Positions 44,619 through 53,812 of a stretch of 64,000 bases of DNA are shown here, in pieces. Source of the stretch: Leucobacter viscericola (GTDB lineage: Bacteria; Actinomycetota; Actinomycetes; Actinomycetales; Microbacteriaceae); assembly GCF_011299575.1 (NCBI RefSeq), contig NZ_CP049863.1, forward strand, positions 1,736,001 to 1,800,000, read 5' to 3'. Every line of letters starts with the position of its first letter. Position 1 is the stretch's first letter. The notes beneath the pieces are model-generated. The model was not told where the DNA came from. It saw only the letters and a list, made by a program, of their open reading frames with translations, and did not search any database. The translations under genes were made by a program, and so were the position numbers.

Positions 44619-45659
44619 CTAAAACAGCGTCGGAGCGGGCACCCCTGGCGGTAGGGATTCGGGTTGCGGGGCTGCGATCCGCGGGCCCGGCTGCCATTCC
44701 AGCCCGTAGCGCCTGATGAGCGGGCGGATCCGCGCGGCGAGCGCAACGCGGTACTCTTTCAGAGCCCGGCTCGTGCTGCCCGGATACAACGCCCGATAGG
44801 CCCCGAGCAGCTCGGGATGCTCCCGCTCGATCCAGGCGAAGAACCACGGCTTCACGTGCGTGCGCAGGTGCAGAGCGCCGTACATGACCGATCGGGCTCC
44901 CGCGTCGCGAATATCACGCAGCAGGTCGTTGAGCTGTGCCGGGGAATCAGTGAGGTGCGGCAGCACGGGCATCACAAACACGTCGCAGGGCAGGCCCGAT
45001 TCTCTCGCGGCGGCGACCGTTTCGAGTCGCGCTTTCGTTGAAGGCGTGCCCGGTTCGACGGACTGCTGCAGCTCAGGATCGCCGATAGCTATCGACATCG
45101 ACAGGTTTACGGGCGCGCGTTGCGAGGCGTCTACGAGCAGCGGCAGGTCGCGGCGCAGCAGGGTTCCCTTTGTCAGCACCGAGAGCGGCGTCGCCGACCG
45201 GCTCAGCGCCGAGATGATGCCCGGCATCAGTCGGTATCGGCCCTCGGCCCGCTGGTATGGATCAGTATTGGTGCCGAGCGCCACCCACTCCCGCTGCCAC
45301 GATGAGCGCGCAAGTTCGCGAGAGAGCACCTCGGCGACATTGACCTTCACGATGATCTGGGAATCGAAATCTTGACCGGTATCGAAATCAAGATAGCGGT
45401 GCGAGCCCCGCGCAAAACAGTAAACGCAGGCGTGGGAGCAGCCGCGATACGGGTTGATGGTCCAGGAGAACGGCATCGACGACCCACCGGGCACCTTGTT
45501 CAAAGCGCTCCTCGCGAGCACCTCATGAAACACCACACCTTGGAACTCGGGCGCGCGCACGGTGCGCAGGTGCCCGGGGACCGCCGCGACCTCGGCGAGG
45601 CCGAGTCCGGGCAGCGCAGGGTCAGCGACCCCCGTTACACTCTGCCCGCTCCACCTCAC
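44619..45659 (-). CDS. Radical SAM protein, Rv2578c type, under an SOS box
   Basis: A 346-residue radical SAM enzyme. The 4Fe-4S motif is CSHACVYC in NPYRGCSHACVYCFARGSHRYLDFDTG, followed by GTNTDPYQRAEGRYRL and MSIAIGDPELQQSVEPGTPS. It matches the Rv2578c/SplB-like family that contains DNA photoproduct-lyase-like proteins. The start is GTG 45659. A perfect LexA-type palindrome ends 6 bases upstream, so expression should rise after DNA damage; no ribosome site fits between, suggesting a leaderless message. Its substrate in this organism is unknown. Confidence 0.88.
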   Translation of the reverse strand: MRWSGQSVTGVADPALPGLGLAEVAAVPGHLRTVRAPEFQGVVFHEVLARSALNKVPGGSSMPFSWTINPYRGCSHACVYCFARGSHRYLDFDTGQDFDSQIIVKVNVAEVLSRELARSSWQREWVALGTNTDPYQRAEGRYRLMPGIISALSRSATPLSVLTKGTLLRRDLPLLVDASQRAPVNLSMSIAIGDPELQQSVEPGTPSTKARLETVAAARESGLPCDVFVMPVLPHLTDSPAQLNDLLRDIRDAGARSVMYGALHLRTHVKPWFFAWIEREHPELLGAYRALYPGSTSRALKEYRVALAARIRPLIRRYGLEWQPGPRIAAPQPESLPPGVPAPTLF

Positions 45660-45665
45660 GCGACC

Positions 45666-45685
45666 ATTCGAACATATGTTCGAAT
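45666..45685. promoter_or_regulatory. LexA SOS box
   Basis: A 20-base perfect palindrome ATTCGAACATATGTTCGAAT contains TCGAAC-N4-GTTCGA, the actinobacterial LexA operator. It lies just upstream of the radical SAM gene and after the stop of chorismate mutase on the same strand. Confidence 0.9.
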
Positions 45686-45711
45686 AAATCGCAAGGGGTT
45701 GTCGTGGTTTG

Positions 45712-46029
45712 TTACGCGGTGGGCCGTGCCTGATCCGCGATGTGATTGTGGTGCTGGATCACCTCTGCGACCACAAAGTTGAACCACTTCTCGGCAAACT
45801 CGGGGTCGAGGTGCGACTCTTCGGCGAGGCTACGCAGTCGCGCAATCTGCCTGGCCTCGCGCGCGGGATCCGAGGCCGGCATGTCGTTCGTCGCCTTCAG
45901 CTCGCCCACCTCTTGTGTGCAGCGAAACCGCTCGGCGAGCATGTGGACAAGCGCAGCGTCGATGTTGTCGATGCTCGAACGCAGACGATTGAGACGCTGC
46001 TGCGGATCCTGCTCGGCACTCACGAGCAC
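45712..46029 (-). CDS. Chorismate mutase (AroQ type)
   Basis: A 105-residue all-helical enzyme rearranging chorismate to prephenate for Phe/Tyr synthesis. The N-terminal helix reads LNRLRSSIDNIDAALVHMLAERF with the usual Arg and Asp, then CTQEVGELKA and EARQIARLRSLAEESHLDPEF, ending FVVAEVIQHHNHI. It is only three bases downstream of purA, so the two are probably co-transcribed. Confidence 0.9.
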   Translation of the reverse strand: MLVSAEQDPQQRLNRLRSSIDNIDAALVHMLAERFRCTQEVGELKATNDMPASDPAREARQIARLRSLAEESHLDPEFAEKWFNFVVAEVIQHHNHIADQARPTA

Positions 46030-46032
46030 GCC

Positions 46033-47319
46033 CTAGCCGAGCAGGTCGTGGCGAACCACAACCTGTTCGCGCTCGGGGCCAACACCGATGGCCGAGATGC
46101 GGGATCCGCTGATCGCCTCGAGCGCGAGAATGTAGTCTTGCGCGTTCTTCGGCAGATCCTCGAACTTGCGAGCACCCGAGATGTCTTCGGACCAGCCCGG
46201 GAACTCCTCGTAGATCGGCGTCGCGTGGTGGTAGTCGCTCTGGTTGACGGGCATCTCGTCGTGGCGCACCCCGTTCACGTCGTAGGCGACGCAGACCGGG
46301 ATCGTGTCGAGACCAGAGAGCACGTCGAGCTTGGTGAGCACGAAATCGGTGACCCCGTTGATGCGGGCCGAGTAGCGCGCCATCGGAGCGTCGTACCAGC
46401 CGCAGCGGCGCGGGCGACCCGTGGTCGTGCCGAACTCGAAGCCCTGCTTGCGCAGGTACTCGCCCGACTCGTCGAAGAGCTCCGTCGGGAACGGGCCCGC
46501 GCCGACGCGCGTCGTGTAGGCCTTGATGACCGAGATGATGCGATCTAGCTGGTGGGGCGGCAGCCCCGATCCCGTGCTTGCGCCGCCCGCTGTTGCGTTC
46601 GACGAGGTGACAAACGGGTAGGTGCCGTGGTCAATATCGAGCATGGTGGCCTGACCTGCCTCGAACAGCACGGTCTTGTCGTCCTGCATTGCGTTGTGCA
46701 GCAGCAGCGCGGTATCGCACACCATTGGCTCGAGCATCTCGCGGTAGCTCAGCAGATCCTCTACGACCTCGTCGGCAGAGATAGCCCTGCGGTTGTAGAT
46801 CTTGACGAGCACCTGGTTCTTGAACTCGAGCGCCGCCTCGACCTTCTGGCGCAGGATGCCCTCGTCGAAGATGTCTTGGATGCGGATGCCGACTCGGTTG
46901 ATCTTGTCGGCGTACGCAGGACCAATGCCGCGACCGGTGGTGCCGATCTGACGCTTGCCAAGGAAGCGCTCGGTGACCTTGTCGAGGGTGCGGTGGTAGG
47001 CCGTGATGACGTGCGCGTTGGCGCTCACCTTGAGGCGGGAAACGTCGACGCCGCGACCGCCGAGAGCTTCGAGTTCCCCCTTGAGCACCTCAAGATCAAC
47101 GACGACGCCATTCGAGATGACGGGTGTGACACCCGGGGTCAGAATGCCGGACGGCAGCAGATGCAGCGCGTACTTCTCTTGCCCCACGACAACGGTGTGA
47201 CCGGCGTTGTTACCGCCGTTGAACTTGACGACATAGTCGACTCGGCTTCCGAGCAGGTCGGTTGCTCGACCCTTACCCTCATCGCCCCACTGGGCACCGG
47301 TGATGAGCACTGCGGGCAT
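46033..47319 (-). CDS. purA: Adenylosuccinate synthetase
   Basis: A 428-residue enzyme joining IMP and aspartate with GTP in AMP synthesis. It begins with [17 protein letters not shown] (GTP loop; the last position of the usual GDEGKGK is Arg here), NGGNNAGHT with the active-site His, [15 protein letters not shown] and [11 protein letters not shown] near the GTP base site. The overall length is normal. It starts with ATG and is followed directly by chorismate mutase. Confidence 0.96.
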   Translation of the reverse strand: MPAVLITGAQWGDEGKGRATDLLGSRVDYVVKFNGGNNAGHTVVVGQEKYALHLLPSGILTPGVTPVISNGVVVDLEVLKGELEALGGRGVDVSRLKVSANAHVITAYHRTLDKVTERFLGKRQIGTTGRGIGPAYADKINRVGIRIQDIFDEGILRQKVEAALEFKNQVLVKIYNRRAISADEVVEDLLSYREMLEPMVCDTALLLHNAMQDDKTVLFEAGQATMLDIDHGTYPFVTSSNATAGGASTGSGLPPHQLDRIISVIKAYTTRVGAGPFPTELFDESGEYLRKQGFEFGTTTGRPRRCGWYDAPMARYSARINGVTDFVLTKLDVLSGLDTIPVCVAYDVNGVRHDEMPVNQSDYHHATPIYEEFPGWSEDISGARKFEDLPKNAQDYILALEAISGSRISAIGVGPEREQVVVRHDLLG

Positions 47320-47625
47320 TTCAGCCCCTTCCTTTGACGGTGGCAGTTACCGGCCTAGTCTAGCGAGGACCGCCGACAACGCGGGTTCGCCCCTGTTTTT
47401 CGGCCCCTGCCGCTCGCTCCTGCCGTCGAGAGGCCATGGTTTCGTCGAGAGGCCATCGTCTACGGTGGCCTCTCGGCGAGTTCATGGCCACTCAGCGCAG
47501 CGGGTGGGGCGTGCCGGCGCGGGTTGGCCGGGTTGGGCGGATTGGCCGGGTGAGGCGGGTGGGTGGGTGACCATAGCCCGCGGGCGGAGCGGGCGGAGCG
47601 AGCGAGCGAACGAACGCGGCAGGGG
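47320..47625. other. 306-base spacer with repeats upstream of purA
   Basis: No gene is seen. CGTCGAGAGGCCAT occurs twice in direct order (47424-47437, 47443-47456), and an inverted partner TGGCCTCTCG lies at 47466-47475. A G-rich low-complexity stretch (GGGTTGGCCGGG, GGCGGGTGGGTGGGTG, GAGCGAGCGAGCGAACGAAC) fills about 47505-47616. The purA promoter is presumably in the first 80 bases. Confidence 0.7.
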
Positions 47626-48039
47626 CTAAGCCGCCTCGATGGCCCCAATCGCTTCGGGGTCAGCTCCATCCAAGAACTCCGTCAGGCGGTCAACCTCCGC
47701 CTGCTCGCCAATGGTCGCGGCGGCGCGGCGCAGCGCGTAAAGCGCGCGTAATACTCCGCGGTTGGGCTCGTGCGACCAGGGGACCGGTCCCGCACCGCGC
47801 CAGCCCGACTTGCGCAGCCTGTCGAGGCCACGGTGATACCCCACACGCGCAAACGCGTACGCCTCGATCTCACGACCCGCGGCATCAGCCTCGTCAGCCA
47901 GAACTGCCCAGGCGAGGGGCGACTCCGGGTGATCCCGAACCACCTGCTCCGCCGGCTGCCCAGAAGCGAGGGCCGCCTCTACCTCGGGCTCAGCTGCGAG
48001 CAGGGTGGGTTCTGGTCCAAGAAGATTCGTGCCGATCAT
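47626..48039 (-). CDS. DUF3151 protein
   Basis: A 137-residue soluble actinobacterial protein. It has TLLAAEPEVEAALASG, HPESPLAWAVLADEA, EAYAFARVGYHRGLDRLRKSGWRGAGPVPWSHEPNRGVLRAL, the conserved DUF3151 core. Function is unknown. It is followed by the repeat-containing spacer before purA. Confidence 0.85.
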   Translation of the reverse strand: MIGTNLLGPEPTLLAAEPEVEAALASGQPAEQVVRDHPESPLAWAVLADEADAAGREIEAYAFARVGYHRGLDRLRKSGWRGAGPVPWSHEPNRGVLRALYALRRAAATIGEQAEVDRLTEFLDGADPEAIGAIEAA

Positions 48040-48075
48040 GCGGCCAGTCTACGTTGCGGGGACCATCCACGAACC

Positions 48076-48804
48076 CTACGCCGCGATCTGCAGCGAGAGC
48101 AGGATCCGCTTCAGTGTCTTGTACTCATCGCTCTGAACATAGGCCTTCGCCTCGTCAATCGAGGCGAACAGGTGGGGCGGATAGTCAGCACTCACCTGCG
48201 CCGCGTCCGCAAACACAATCGGACCCGCAGCCGGGTGCAGCAGGTTGTAGAAGTAGCAGGACTCGGGTGCGACCTGGTCATTGAGCGCCAAGCTACTGAC
48301 GATGCCCTTATCGGTCTGCATCGCGCGATACACAAATCGTGGCGCGACAAGTTGACCGGCGGCAGCGGCCTGCGGCGTGTAACCCGGGATCGATACCGAC
48401 TCCGCGTCAAGCTCCTGGACCGCAACAGGGGCCGCATCACCGCACCTACCGCCCAGGCCAGACGCCTGAGCCGAGAACACCAGCTGCTGCTTGCCCGCCG
48501 CGTCGTTCACCAGGAACTGCAGCATTCCCTGATTGCCGTAGGGCGAGGGCTGCTCCACCACTGACCAACCGGGCGGTGTCTCAAACGAGTAGGGCATGCG
48601 CGCGTCAGTGAAGCGCTGCCACGGCTCGGGCGTTGGGGTTGGCGTCGGGCTCGGCGTCACCGTAGGGGTGGGCGTCGGCGAAGCCGTGGGTTTCACCGTG
48701 GTTGTGGGTTTGGCTGAGGGTGCGGGATCCGGCTGCGCCGCACACCCGACCGCCCCCGCCAGCAGGCCCACAATCACCAGTCCAGCAGCAACGACTTTAC
48801 GCAC
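48076..48804 (-). CDS. Putative lipoprotein, unknown function
   Basis: A 242-residue exported protein. A signal sequence VRKVVAAGLVIVGLLAGAVGC ends in a lipobox, so Cys would be lipid-modified. A Pro/Thr-rich spacer (TPTPTPTPEP) follows, then a globular domain beginning RFTDARMPYSFETPPGWSV and including GGRCGDAAPV. No known family is assigned. GTG 48804 is preferred over GTG 48822 because GAGGGGG lies six bases before it and the signal sequence starts there. Confidence 0.7.
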   Translation of the reverse strand: MRKVVAAGLVIVGLLAGAVGCAAQPDPAPSAKPTTTVKPTASPTPTPTVTPSPTPTPTPEPWQRFTDARMPYSFETPPGWSVVEQPSPYGNQGMLQFLVNDAAGKQQLVFSAQASGLGGRCGDAAPVAVQELDAESVSIPGYTPQAAAAGQLVAPRFVYRAMQTDKGIVSSLALNDQVAPESCYFYNLLHPAAGPIVFADAAQVSADYPPHLFASIDEAKAYVQSDEYKTLKRILLSLQIAA

Positions 48805-48840
48805 CCCGAGCCCCCTCACCACATCGCCCAGGTGGGCGAA

Positions 48841-49329
48841 CTACCGGTAGTTCACAAACTGCAGGGCAACATCGATGTCGGCACCCTTGAGCAGCGCCAT
48901 CGTCGCCTGCAGATCGTCACGACTCTTGGAGCTGACGCGCAGCTCATCGCCCTGAATCTGGCTCTTGACCGACTTTGGGCCCTCATCACGAATCAGCTTG
49001 TTCAGCTTCTTCGCGGTCGCCTGGTCGATGCCCTCCTTGAGCTTCGACTCGATGCGGTATTCCTTGCCGCTCGGGTAGGGCTCGCCCGTGTCGAGCACCT
49101 TGATCGACATGCCTCGCTTGATGAACTTCGACTGCAGCACGTCGAGCACCGCGTTCGCGCGCTCCTCGGTGTTCGCCTTGATCATGATCGTCTCGCCACT
49201 CAGCGACACGTCGGCACCAACACCCTTGAAGTCGTAGCGCTGCTCGACCTCTTTGCGTGCCTGGTTAATTGCGTTTTCGACCTCCATTGAGTCGACCTTG
49301 CTCACTACGTCAAATGAAGAATCAGCCAT
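48841..49329 (-). CDS. yajQ: YajQ-family nucleotide-binding protein
   Basis: A 162-residue protein with two ferredoxin-like halves: [60 protein letters not shown]. YajQ members bind c-di-GMP or nucleic acid and affect regulation. ATG 49329 (MADSSFD) is chosen over an ATG 12 bases upstream because the family begins here. It is divergent from the symporter gene. Confidence 0.92.
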   Translation of the reverse strand: MADSSFDVVSKVDSMEVENAINQARKEVEQRYDFKGVGADVSLSGETIMIKANTEERANAVLDVLQSKFIKRGMSIKVLDTGEPYPSGKEYRIESKLKEGIDQATAKKLNKLIRDEGPKSVKSQIQGDELRVSSKSRDDLQATMALLKGADIDVALQFVNYR

Positions 49330-49533
49330 GCCCTCCACCATACCCGCACTGCCCGCGGAGCGCCGCAGCTCGCCAGAGCAAACGGCGATCCTGAATCAAT
49401 CAATGCAACATTACGCAATGTGTCACATAACCACAGCGAATAGTTTGCTATGCTCTTCGACGGCCCGGGTGTTCTGTGCACGTTCCGCAGTTCTAGCCCG
49501 AATATGAAACTCACCACACTCGAAAGGATCACC

Positions 49534-51012
49534 GTGTCAACAACACCAGCGGTGCAGAACAACGCCGCAACAGCGCCGCGGAAGCGTCGCCTTCCAAAGT
49601 GGATGACCTCGTTTGGCTGGCAGATCCTCGCCGCCCTGGTTCTTGGTCTTGCACTCGGTGCGATCGCACTCGCCATCGGACCCGACGCAGAAGACAACCC
49701 CAACGGCCTCCAGGCCACCCTCGACACCATCGGCAGCAGCTACGTTGCGCTGCTGCGCGCCGCGGTTGTGCCGCTGATCTTCACCGCGATCGTGTCGAGC
49801 ATCGTGGGGCTGCGCAAGGTCACCAACGCTGCCCGCCTCGCAGGCCAGACACTGCTGTGGTTCGGGATCACCGCGCTCATCGCCGTGAGCATTGGTATCG
49901 CGCTCGGCGTTACGCTGCAGCCGGGAGCCTCGGCCGCCGGTGACTCCGCACTGAAGCCCGCCGACCCCTACGCGGTTGGCACCTGGTGGAACTTCTTGAT
50001 CGGGCTTGTTCCCACAAACTTCCTCGGCCTCAACGTGAGCGCTTCGTTTGATGCTGATGCAGGATCTGTCACCGCCAACCCGAGTTTTAACGTGCTGCAG
50101 GTCATCGTGATCTCGGTCGCGATCGGCATCGCCGCTCTCAAGCTGGGCGAAAAGGCTGAGCCGTTCATCCGCCTGACCGAGTCTGCCCTCGCGATCATCC
50201 AGAAGGTGCTGTGGTGGATCATTCGTATCGCACCACTCGGCACACTCGGTCTGATCGGTAACGCGGTCGCAGAGTACGGCTGGAACAAGATGGGATCGCT
50301 CACCTGGTTCGTCGCGGTGCTGTACATCGGCCTCGCACTGGTGCTGTTTGTGGTGTACCCGCTGCTCATCACGGCAAACGGACTCTCGGCCCGCCAGTAC
50401 TTCTCGGGCGTGTGGCCCGCGGTGCAGCTCGGATTTGTGAGCCGCTCGTCCATCGGCACCCTGCCGCTCACCGAGCGCGTGACCGAGCGCAACCTCGGCG
50501 TGCCCCGCAGCTACGCCTCGTTTGCCGTGCCGCTCGGTGCGACCACCAAGATGGACGGTTGCGCCGCGGTCTACCCCGCAGTCGCAGCGATCTTCATCGC
50601 GCAGTTCTTCGGGATCGAGCTGACGCTCGTGCAGTACCTGCTCATCGCGCTCGTCTCGGTGGTCGGATCGGCCGCGACCGCTGGCACGACCGGCGCGACC
50701 GTGATGCTCACGCTGACGCTCTCCACACTCGGGCTGCCGCTTGAGGGTGTGGGTCTGCTGCTCGCCGTTGATCCGATCATCGACATGGGCCGCACCGCGG
50801 TCAACGTCGCCGGCCAGGCACTCGTGCCGACCATCGTGGCAAAACGCGAGGGAATCTTGGTGCTGGATCGCTACAACGCACCCCGCAAGGGACTCGCGTT
50901 CGACAACAGTGACGACGCCGATGCGCCCGAGTCGACGGAATCGAACGATTCGGTTGATTCGGTTGATTCGGCCGATGAGTCCCGCGATCCTGAGCTAGCC
51001 GCGAAGGCGTAG
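49534..51012 (+). CDS. Dicarboxylate/amino acid:cation symporter (DAACS)
   Basis: A 492-residue membrane transporter of the DctA/GltP family. It has about eight hydrophobic segments and re-entrant loops, with SRSSIGTLPLT and the substrate region ATTKMDGCA, then TAGTTGATVMLTL and VDPIIDMGRTAVNVAGQAL. GTG 49534 follows GAAAGGA and starts the hydrophilic VSTTPAV; the frame opens 84 bases earlier without signal. The C-terminal tail is unusually acidic (DSVDSVDSADES). It takes up a dicarboxylate or acidic amino acid with Na+ or H+. Confidence 0.9.
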   Translation: MSTTPAVQNNAATAPRKRRLPKWMTSFGWQILAALVLGLALGAIALAIGPDAEDNPNGLQATLDTIGSSYVALLRAAVVPLIFTAIVSSIVGLRKVTNAARLAGQTLLWFGITALIAVSIGIALGVTLQPGASAAGDSALKPADPYAVGTWWNFLIGLVPTNFLGLNVSASFDADAGSVTANPSFNVLQVIVISVAIGIAALKLGEKAEPFIRLTESALAIIQKVLWWIIRIAPLGTLGLIGNAVAEYGWNKMGSLTWFVAVLYIGLALVLFVVYPLLITANGLSARQYFSGVWPAVQLGFVSRSSIGTLPLTERVTERNLGVPRSYASFAVPLGATTKMDGCAAVYPAVAAIFIAQFFGIELTLVQYLLIALVSVVGSAATAGTTGATVMLTLTLSTLGLPLEGVGLLLAVDPIIDMGRTAVNVAGQALVPTIVAKREGILVLDRYNAPRKGLAFDNSDDADAPESTESNDSVDSVDSADESRDPELAAKA

Positions 51013-51031
51013 CGCTCTAGTCATAGAGCGC
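51012..51031 (+). terminator. Hairpin at the end of the symporter gene
   Basis: An 8-base stem GCGCTCTA-GTCA-TAGAGCGC starts at the last base of the stop codon. A second GC stem GCGGGGT / ACCCCGC follows at 51033-51058. Confidence 0.7.
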
Positions 51032-51060
51032 GGCGGGGTCTTGCACCGGCCACCCCGCTG

Positions 51061-51120
51061 AGAGATGGCACTTCTGAAAGATGGATTCGGTTGAATCCGT
51101 CCCACTGAGGTGCCATCTCT
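51061..51120. terminator. Nested inverted repeat between convergent genes
   Basis: Outer 11-base arms AGAGATGGCAC / GTGCCATCTCT (51061-51071, 51110-51120) surround an inner GGATTC-GGTT-GAATCC hairpin (51083-51098). It lies 27 bases from the stop of the minus-strand surface protein gene and probably ends its transcript. Confidence 0.65.
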
Positions 51121-51146
51121 TTGCGTATTAACGAAGCGGTGTGAAC

Positions 51147-52397
51147 TTACCCCCGGCGCACGCGACGGCGAACCAACGCGGCAGAAGCCACCAGAGCCGT
51201 TCCTGCACCCAGGGACAACGTTACGAGTCGCAGTTCATCGCTCGAGTCGAATCCCGTGGTAGCCAGCTGAGGCACGGATCGGCTAGCCGTGGCGGTTGCC
51301 GCGGGAACGGAAAGCGTTGCCCGCTCAGAGGGCATTTCTGAGGAAGGAAGCCCCGGTGCAGGCTTTGCCGGGACGGGCTCTCCCGGGACGCCCCCACCCG
51401 GACCCACTGGCGCAACCGGCTTCTCGTCATTTCCCACGCCGTACCACGGGTCCTCATCCGTAATCTCTCCGAGCTTGGAGTTAGACCAGATCGAGATGTG
51501 TGCCATATCCGAGTGCCGCTCTCCCGCAGCGAGCGCCGGTATGAGTCCTGTGCAGGTAAAAGAATCACCCGGCTTCATTGTGATGCCGGACAGGGTTCCT
51601 GTGGCGGGACCGCCGAGGGCGGAGAAGTCGCAAGAAAGATCTGTCATCGCTGCACCCTCAAGGGTGGTGTCGGTAACAGTGGGGTCCATCAGGGTCTCGT
51701 TTCCGGTATTCGTCACCGTCAACGTGATAGGGGTCGTGGATCCGGCCGGAACCAACTTTCCAGGCGCCTCGTCAAAGTCCCCGCCACTTGGCCCATCGAC
51801 AGTAGACCATTTTTCGATATCAATCGCCGGCTTTGCCTCGACTTTGCCCCACCACCAGTCGGCACCCCACTTGGTATAGGGAGCGGTACCATCCGTGGGC
51901 CGAATCTCACCCGTCATCTTGTAGTCCGAGTAGATGGTCCCAGCGTCCGCGCGACCGGGCGCGGTGGCAAGACAGTAGACAACACCGCCGTGCGGGATCG
52001 AGCCGCCGGGCCACGAGGCCACACCGGTCGGACCGCCGAACGGAGAGAAGTCACACCGCAGATCCTGACCGCCAGATGGATCACCATCAGTGGTCATGGT
52101 CGGAGACCACAGCGGCGCGTAGGTGAAGTTCTCAACCCGGATCCGCATCTGGTATTCCGTTTTGACCGCAATCGGCTCGGGATTGCTGCGGTCGTGCCAA
52201 GTCCACTCACCGTCATGGCGTGTTGTGACGTTAATGTGAGGCCCGCCTTCACCCGCCGGGATGGTGGGCCAACCAGCTGCGTAGTTATCATCGGCGGCGT
52301 ACGCCGCGGTAGCGGAGCCAAGACCTCCAACGAGTATGACGGGCAAAGCCAGTAGGAGCGCAGCACAAATATTGCGCGCGGCAAAGTGACGCTTCAA
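51147..52397 (-). CDS. Wall-sorted surface protein with a DUF11-like domain
   Basis: A 416-residue surface protein. A signal peptide (about 1-34, ending AAYAAD) is followed by a region with WTIPAGEGGPHINVTTRHDGEW-like strands, then a DUF11/Ig-like beta domain (about 190-300) with ITLTVTNTGNETLMDPTVTDTTLEG and ALAAGERHSD. A Pro/Gly-rich spacer leads to LATTG, a hydrophobic helix and RRRVRRG. LATTG fits the LAxTG signal of class E sortases. The same type of signal is present on the large protein at 59.4 kb. Role: structural or adhesive, inferred. Confidence 0.8.
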   Translation of the reverse strand: MKRHFAARNICAALLLALPVILVGGLGSATAAYAADDNYAAGWPTIPAGEGGPHINVTTRHDGEWTWHDRSNPEPIAVKTEYQMRIRVENFTYAPLWSPTMTTDGDPSGGQDLRCDFSPFGGPTGVASWPGGSIPHGGVVYCLATAPGRADAGTIYSDYKMTGEIRPTDGTAPYTKWGADWWWGKVEAKPAIDIEKWSTVDGPSGGDFDEAPGKLVPAGSTTPITLTVTNTGNETLMDPTVTDTTLEGAAMTDLSCDFSALGGPATGTLSGITMKPGDSFTCTGLIPALAAGERHSDMAHISIWSNSKLGEITDEDPWYGVGNDEKPVAPVGPGGGVPGEPVPAKPAPGLPSSEMPSERATLSVPAATATASRSVPQLATTGFDSSDELRLVTLSLGAGTALVASAALVRRRVRRG

Positions 52398-52574
52398 GAT
52401 GTTTCCCTAGAGATTAGAACGGACCCCCCAGCCCGTAATTTTCCCCCCAATTTCCAGAACTTCCAATTTTACAGGCCTTAGCTCCACCTGGCTGTGAATC
52501 TCGGGAATGATACCTGTGCTTCCACGAGCGGCGTACGCTGTTATGCACAGACAGCAACTGCAGGGAGCCACACG

Positions 52575-52991
52575 ATGAAATACATGCTGATTATGCGGGC
52601 CACTGACGAGGCACTTGCGGCCTCAAAAGAGATCCCGTTTGAAGAGATGATCGCCACGATGGGGCGCTACAACGAGGAACTCGTGAACGCCGGGGTGATG
52701 GCTGGCGGCGATGGACTCACCGAGCCCGAAGAGGGGTTCGTTGTAGATTTTGCGGCGGATCCGCCGAGCGTCACCGAGGGAGCCTACGGCGCGACCGAGT
52801 CGCTGTTCAACGGGTTCTGGATTCTCGAGGTTGCCTCGCGCGAGGAGGCCATGGAGTGGGCGAAGAAGTGCCCGCTTGGCCCAGGTTCAAAGCTTGAGGT
52901 GCGGTGCATCCACGGCGTTGAGGATTTTCCGCAGGACAACGAGTGGGTGCAGAAGGAAAAGGAGTGGATGGAGCAGGCTGAGAAGGGGTAA
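52575..52991 (+). CDS. YciI-family (DGPF) protein
   Basis: A 138-residue protein of the YciI-related/DGPF group: MKYMLIMRATDEA, EELVNAGVMAGGDGLTEPEEGFVV, LFNGFWILEVASREEAMEWAKKCP and LEVRCIHGVEDFP. These small proteins are dimers of a ferredoxin-like fold and often accompany ECF sigma factors, but none is nearby. Function unknown. ATG 52575 has GGGAG upstream. It is convergent with the ABC permease gene, separated by a palindromic element. Confidence 0.88.
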   Translation: MKYMLIMRATDEALAASKEIPFEEMIATMGRYNEELVNAGVMAGGDGLTEPEEGFVVDFAADPPSVTEGAYGATESLFNGFWILEVASREEAMEWAKKCPLGPGSKLEVRCIHGVEDFPQDNEWVQKEKEWMEQAEKG

Positions 52992-53011
52992 CGCAGCCCC
53001 GCTCAGCAGGC

Positions 53012-53081
53012 CAGCCGGTACACATGCGTCAGCCGGTCAGGATCCCGCGATCCTGACCGGCTGTTGTGCGTGCACCGGCTG
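53012..53081. repeat. Dispersed palindromic element, copy 2
   Basis: An inner perfect stem CAGCCGGTCAGGATC / GATCCTGACCGGCTG (53030-53044, 53049-53063) with a CCGC loop is flanked by outer CAGCCGGT / ACCGGCTG (53012-53019, 53074-53081). It lies between convergent genes and can serve both as a terminator. Confidence 0.8.
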
Positions 53082-53101
53082 ACGGGTTGCCGCGGCGGCA
53101 G

Positions 53102-53812
53102 CTACCTCACCGAAGCGCGGCGCATCGCCAGCCAGGTCACGGCCAGCGCAACCACGATCACAATCACCGCGGTAATGGCCACACCGAGGCCCGTGATTCC
53201 GGTGAAGATCGTGCCAAGGTTCGGGGCGAGGATCAGGATCGTAATGGCGAGCAAAAGCCCGAGTCCAATCGCAACCACCGCGGGACCCTTAGCGCCAAAC
53301 CGTACCCAGATGGCACCAAAGAAGCCACCAATGGTGAGGCAGAACATCACTCCGAGGAACGCCGTGGCCGCCAAAATGAGCGGGTTACCCGCGCCGAGCG
53401 CGTTCACGTCGAGAACGTAAACCGACATGAACCAGTGGTTGGTCGCCAGCTCAAGACCGAGCAGGATCAAGAGCACCACCGTAATGTAGGCGGCCTGCAG
53501 CGCGTTCGCGATCATCGTTCCCAGGATGAAATTACGACGCGTGGTGCCGAGAGCGAGACCAAACGGATAGGTCGTCGCCACGGCCTGCACCCCGTAGTAG
53601 ATGAGGAAGCCGGGCAGCGACCACACGATCCCACTGTTGTAGCGGGCGCCCTCAATGTAAGAGGCCATGTCAGTGCTCGCGCCACTGCGCTGAATCGCCA
53701 GCGCGATAATGACACTCACCACCATAACCAGGCCAACAATGCTGAGCGGTGCGACAACAAACGTGCTGAGTTTATTGAGGTGCAGTCGCGTCACCTTCAG
53801 TGTGCGGTTCAT
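53102..53812 (-). CDS. ABC transporter permease
   Basis: A 236-residue integral membrane protein with six hydrophobic segments, the usual size of an ABC-2-type permease. A TM region ALAIQRSGASTDMASY ... YGVQAVATTYPFGLALGTTRRNFILGTM holds the family-like coupling segment. It begins in the ATGA overlap with the ATPase gene. With the ATPase and GntR regulator it forms a three-gene unit. Substrate unknown. Confidence 0.8.
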   Translation of the reverse strand: MNRTLKVTRLHLNKLSTFVVAPLSIVGLVMVVSVIIALAIQRSGASTDMASYIEGARYNSGIVWSLPGFLIYYGVQAVATTYPFGLALGTTRRNFILGTMIANALQAAYITVVLLILLGLELATNHWFMSVYVLDVNALGAGNPLILAATAFLGVMFCLTIGGFFGAIWVRFGAKGPAVVAIGLGLLLAITILILAPNLGTIFTGITGLGVAITAVIVIVVALAVTWLAMRRASVR

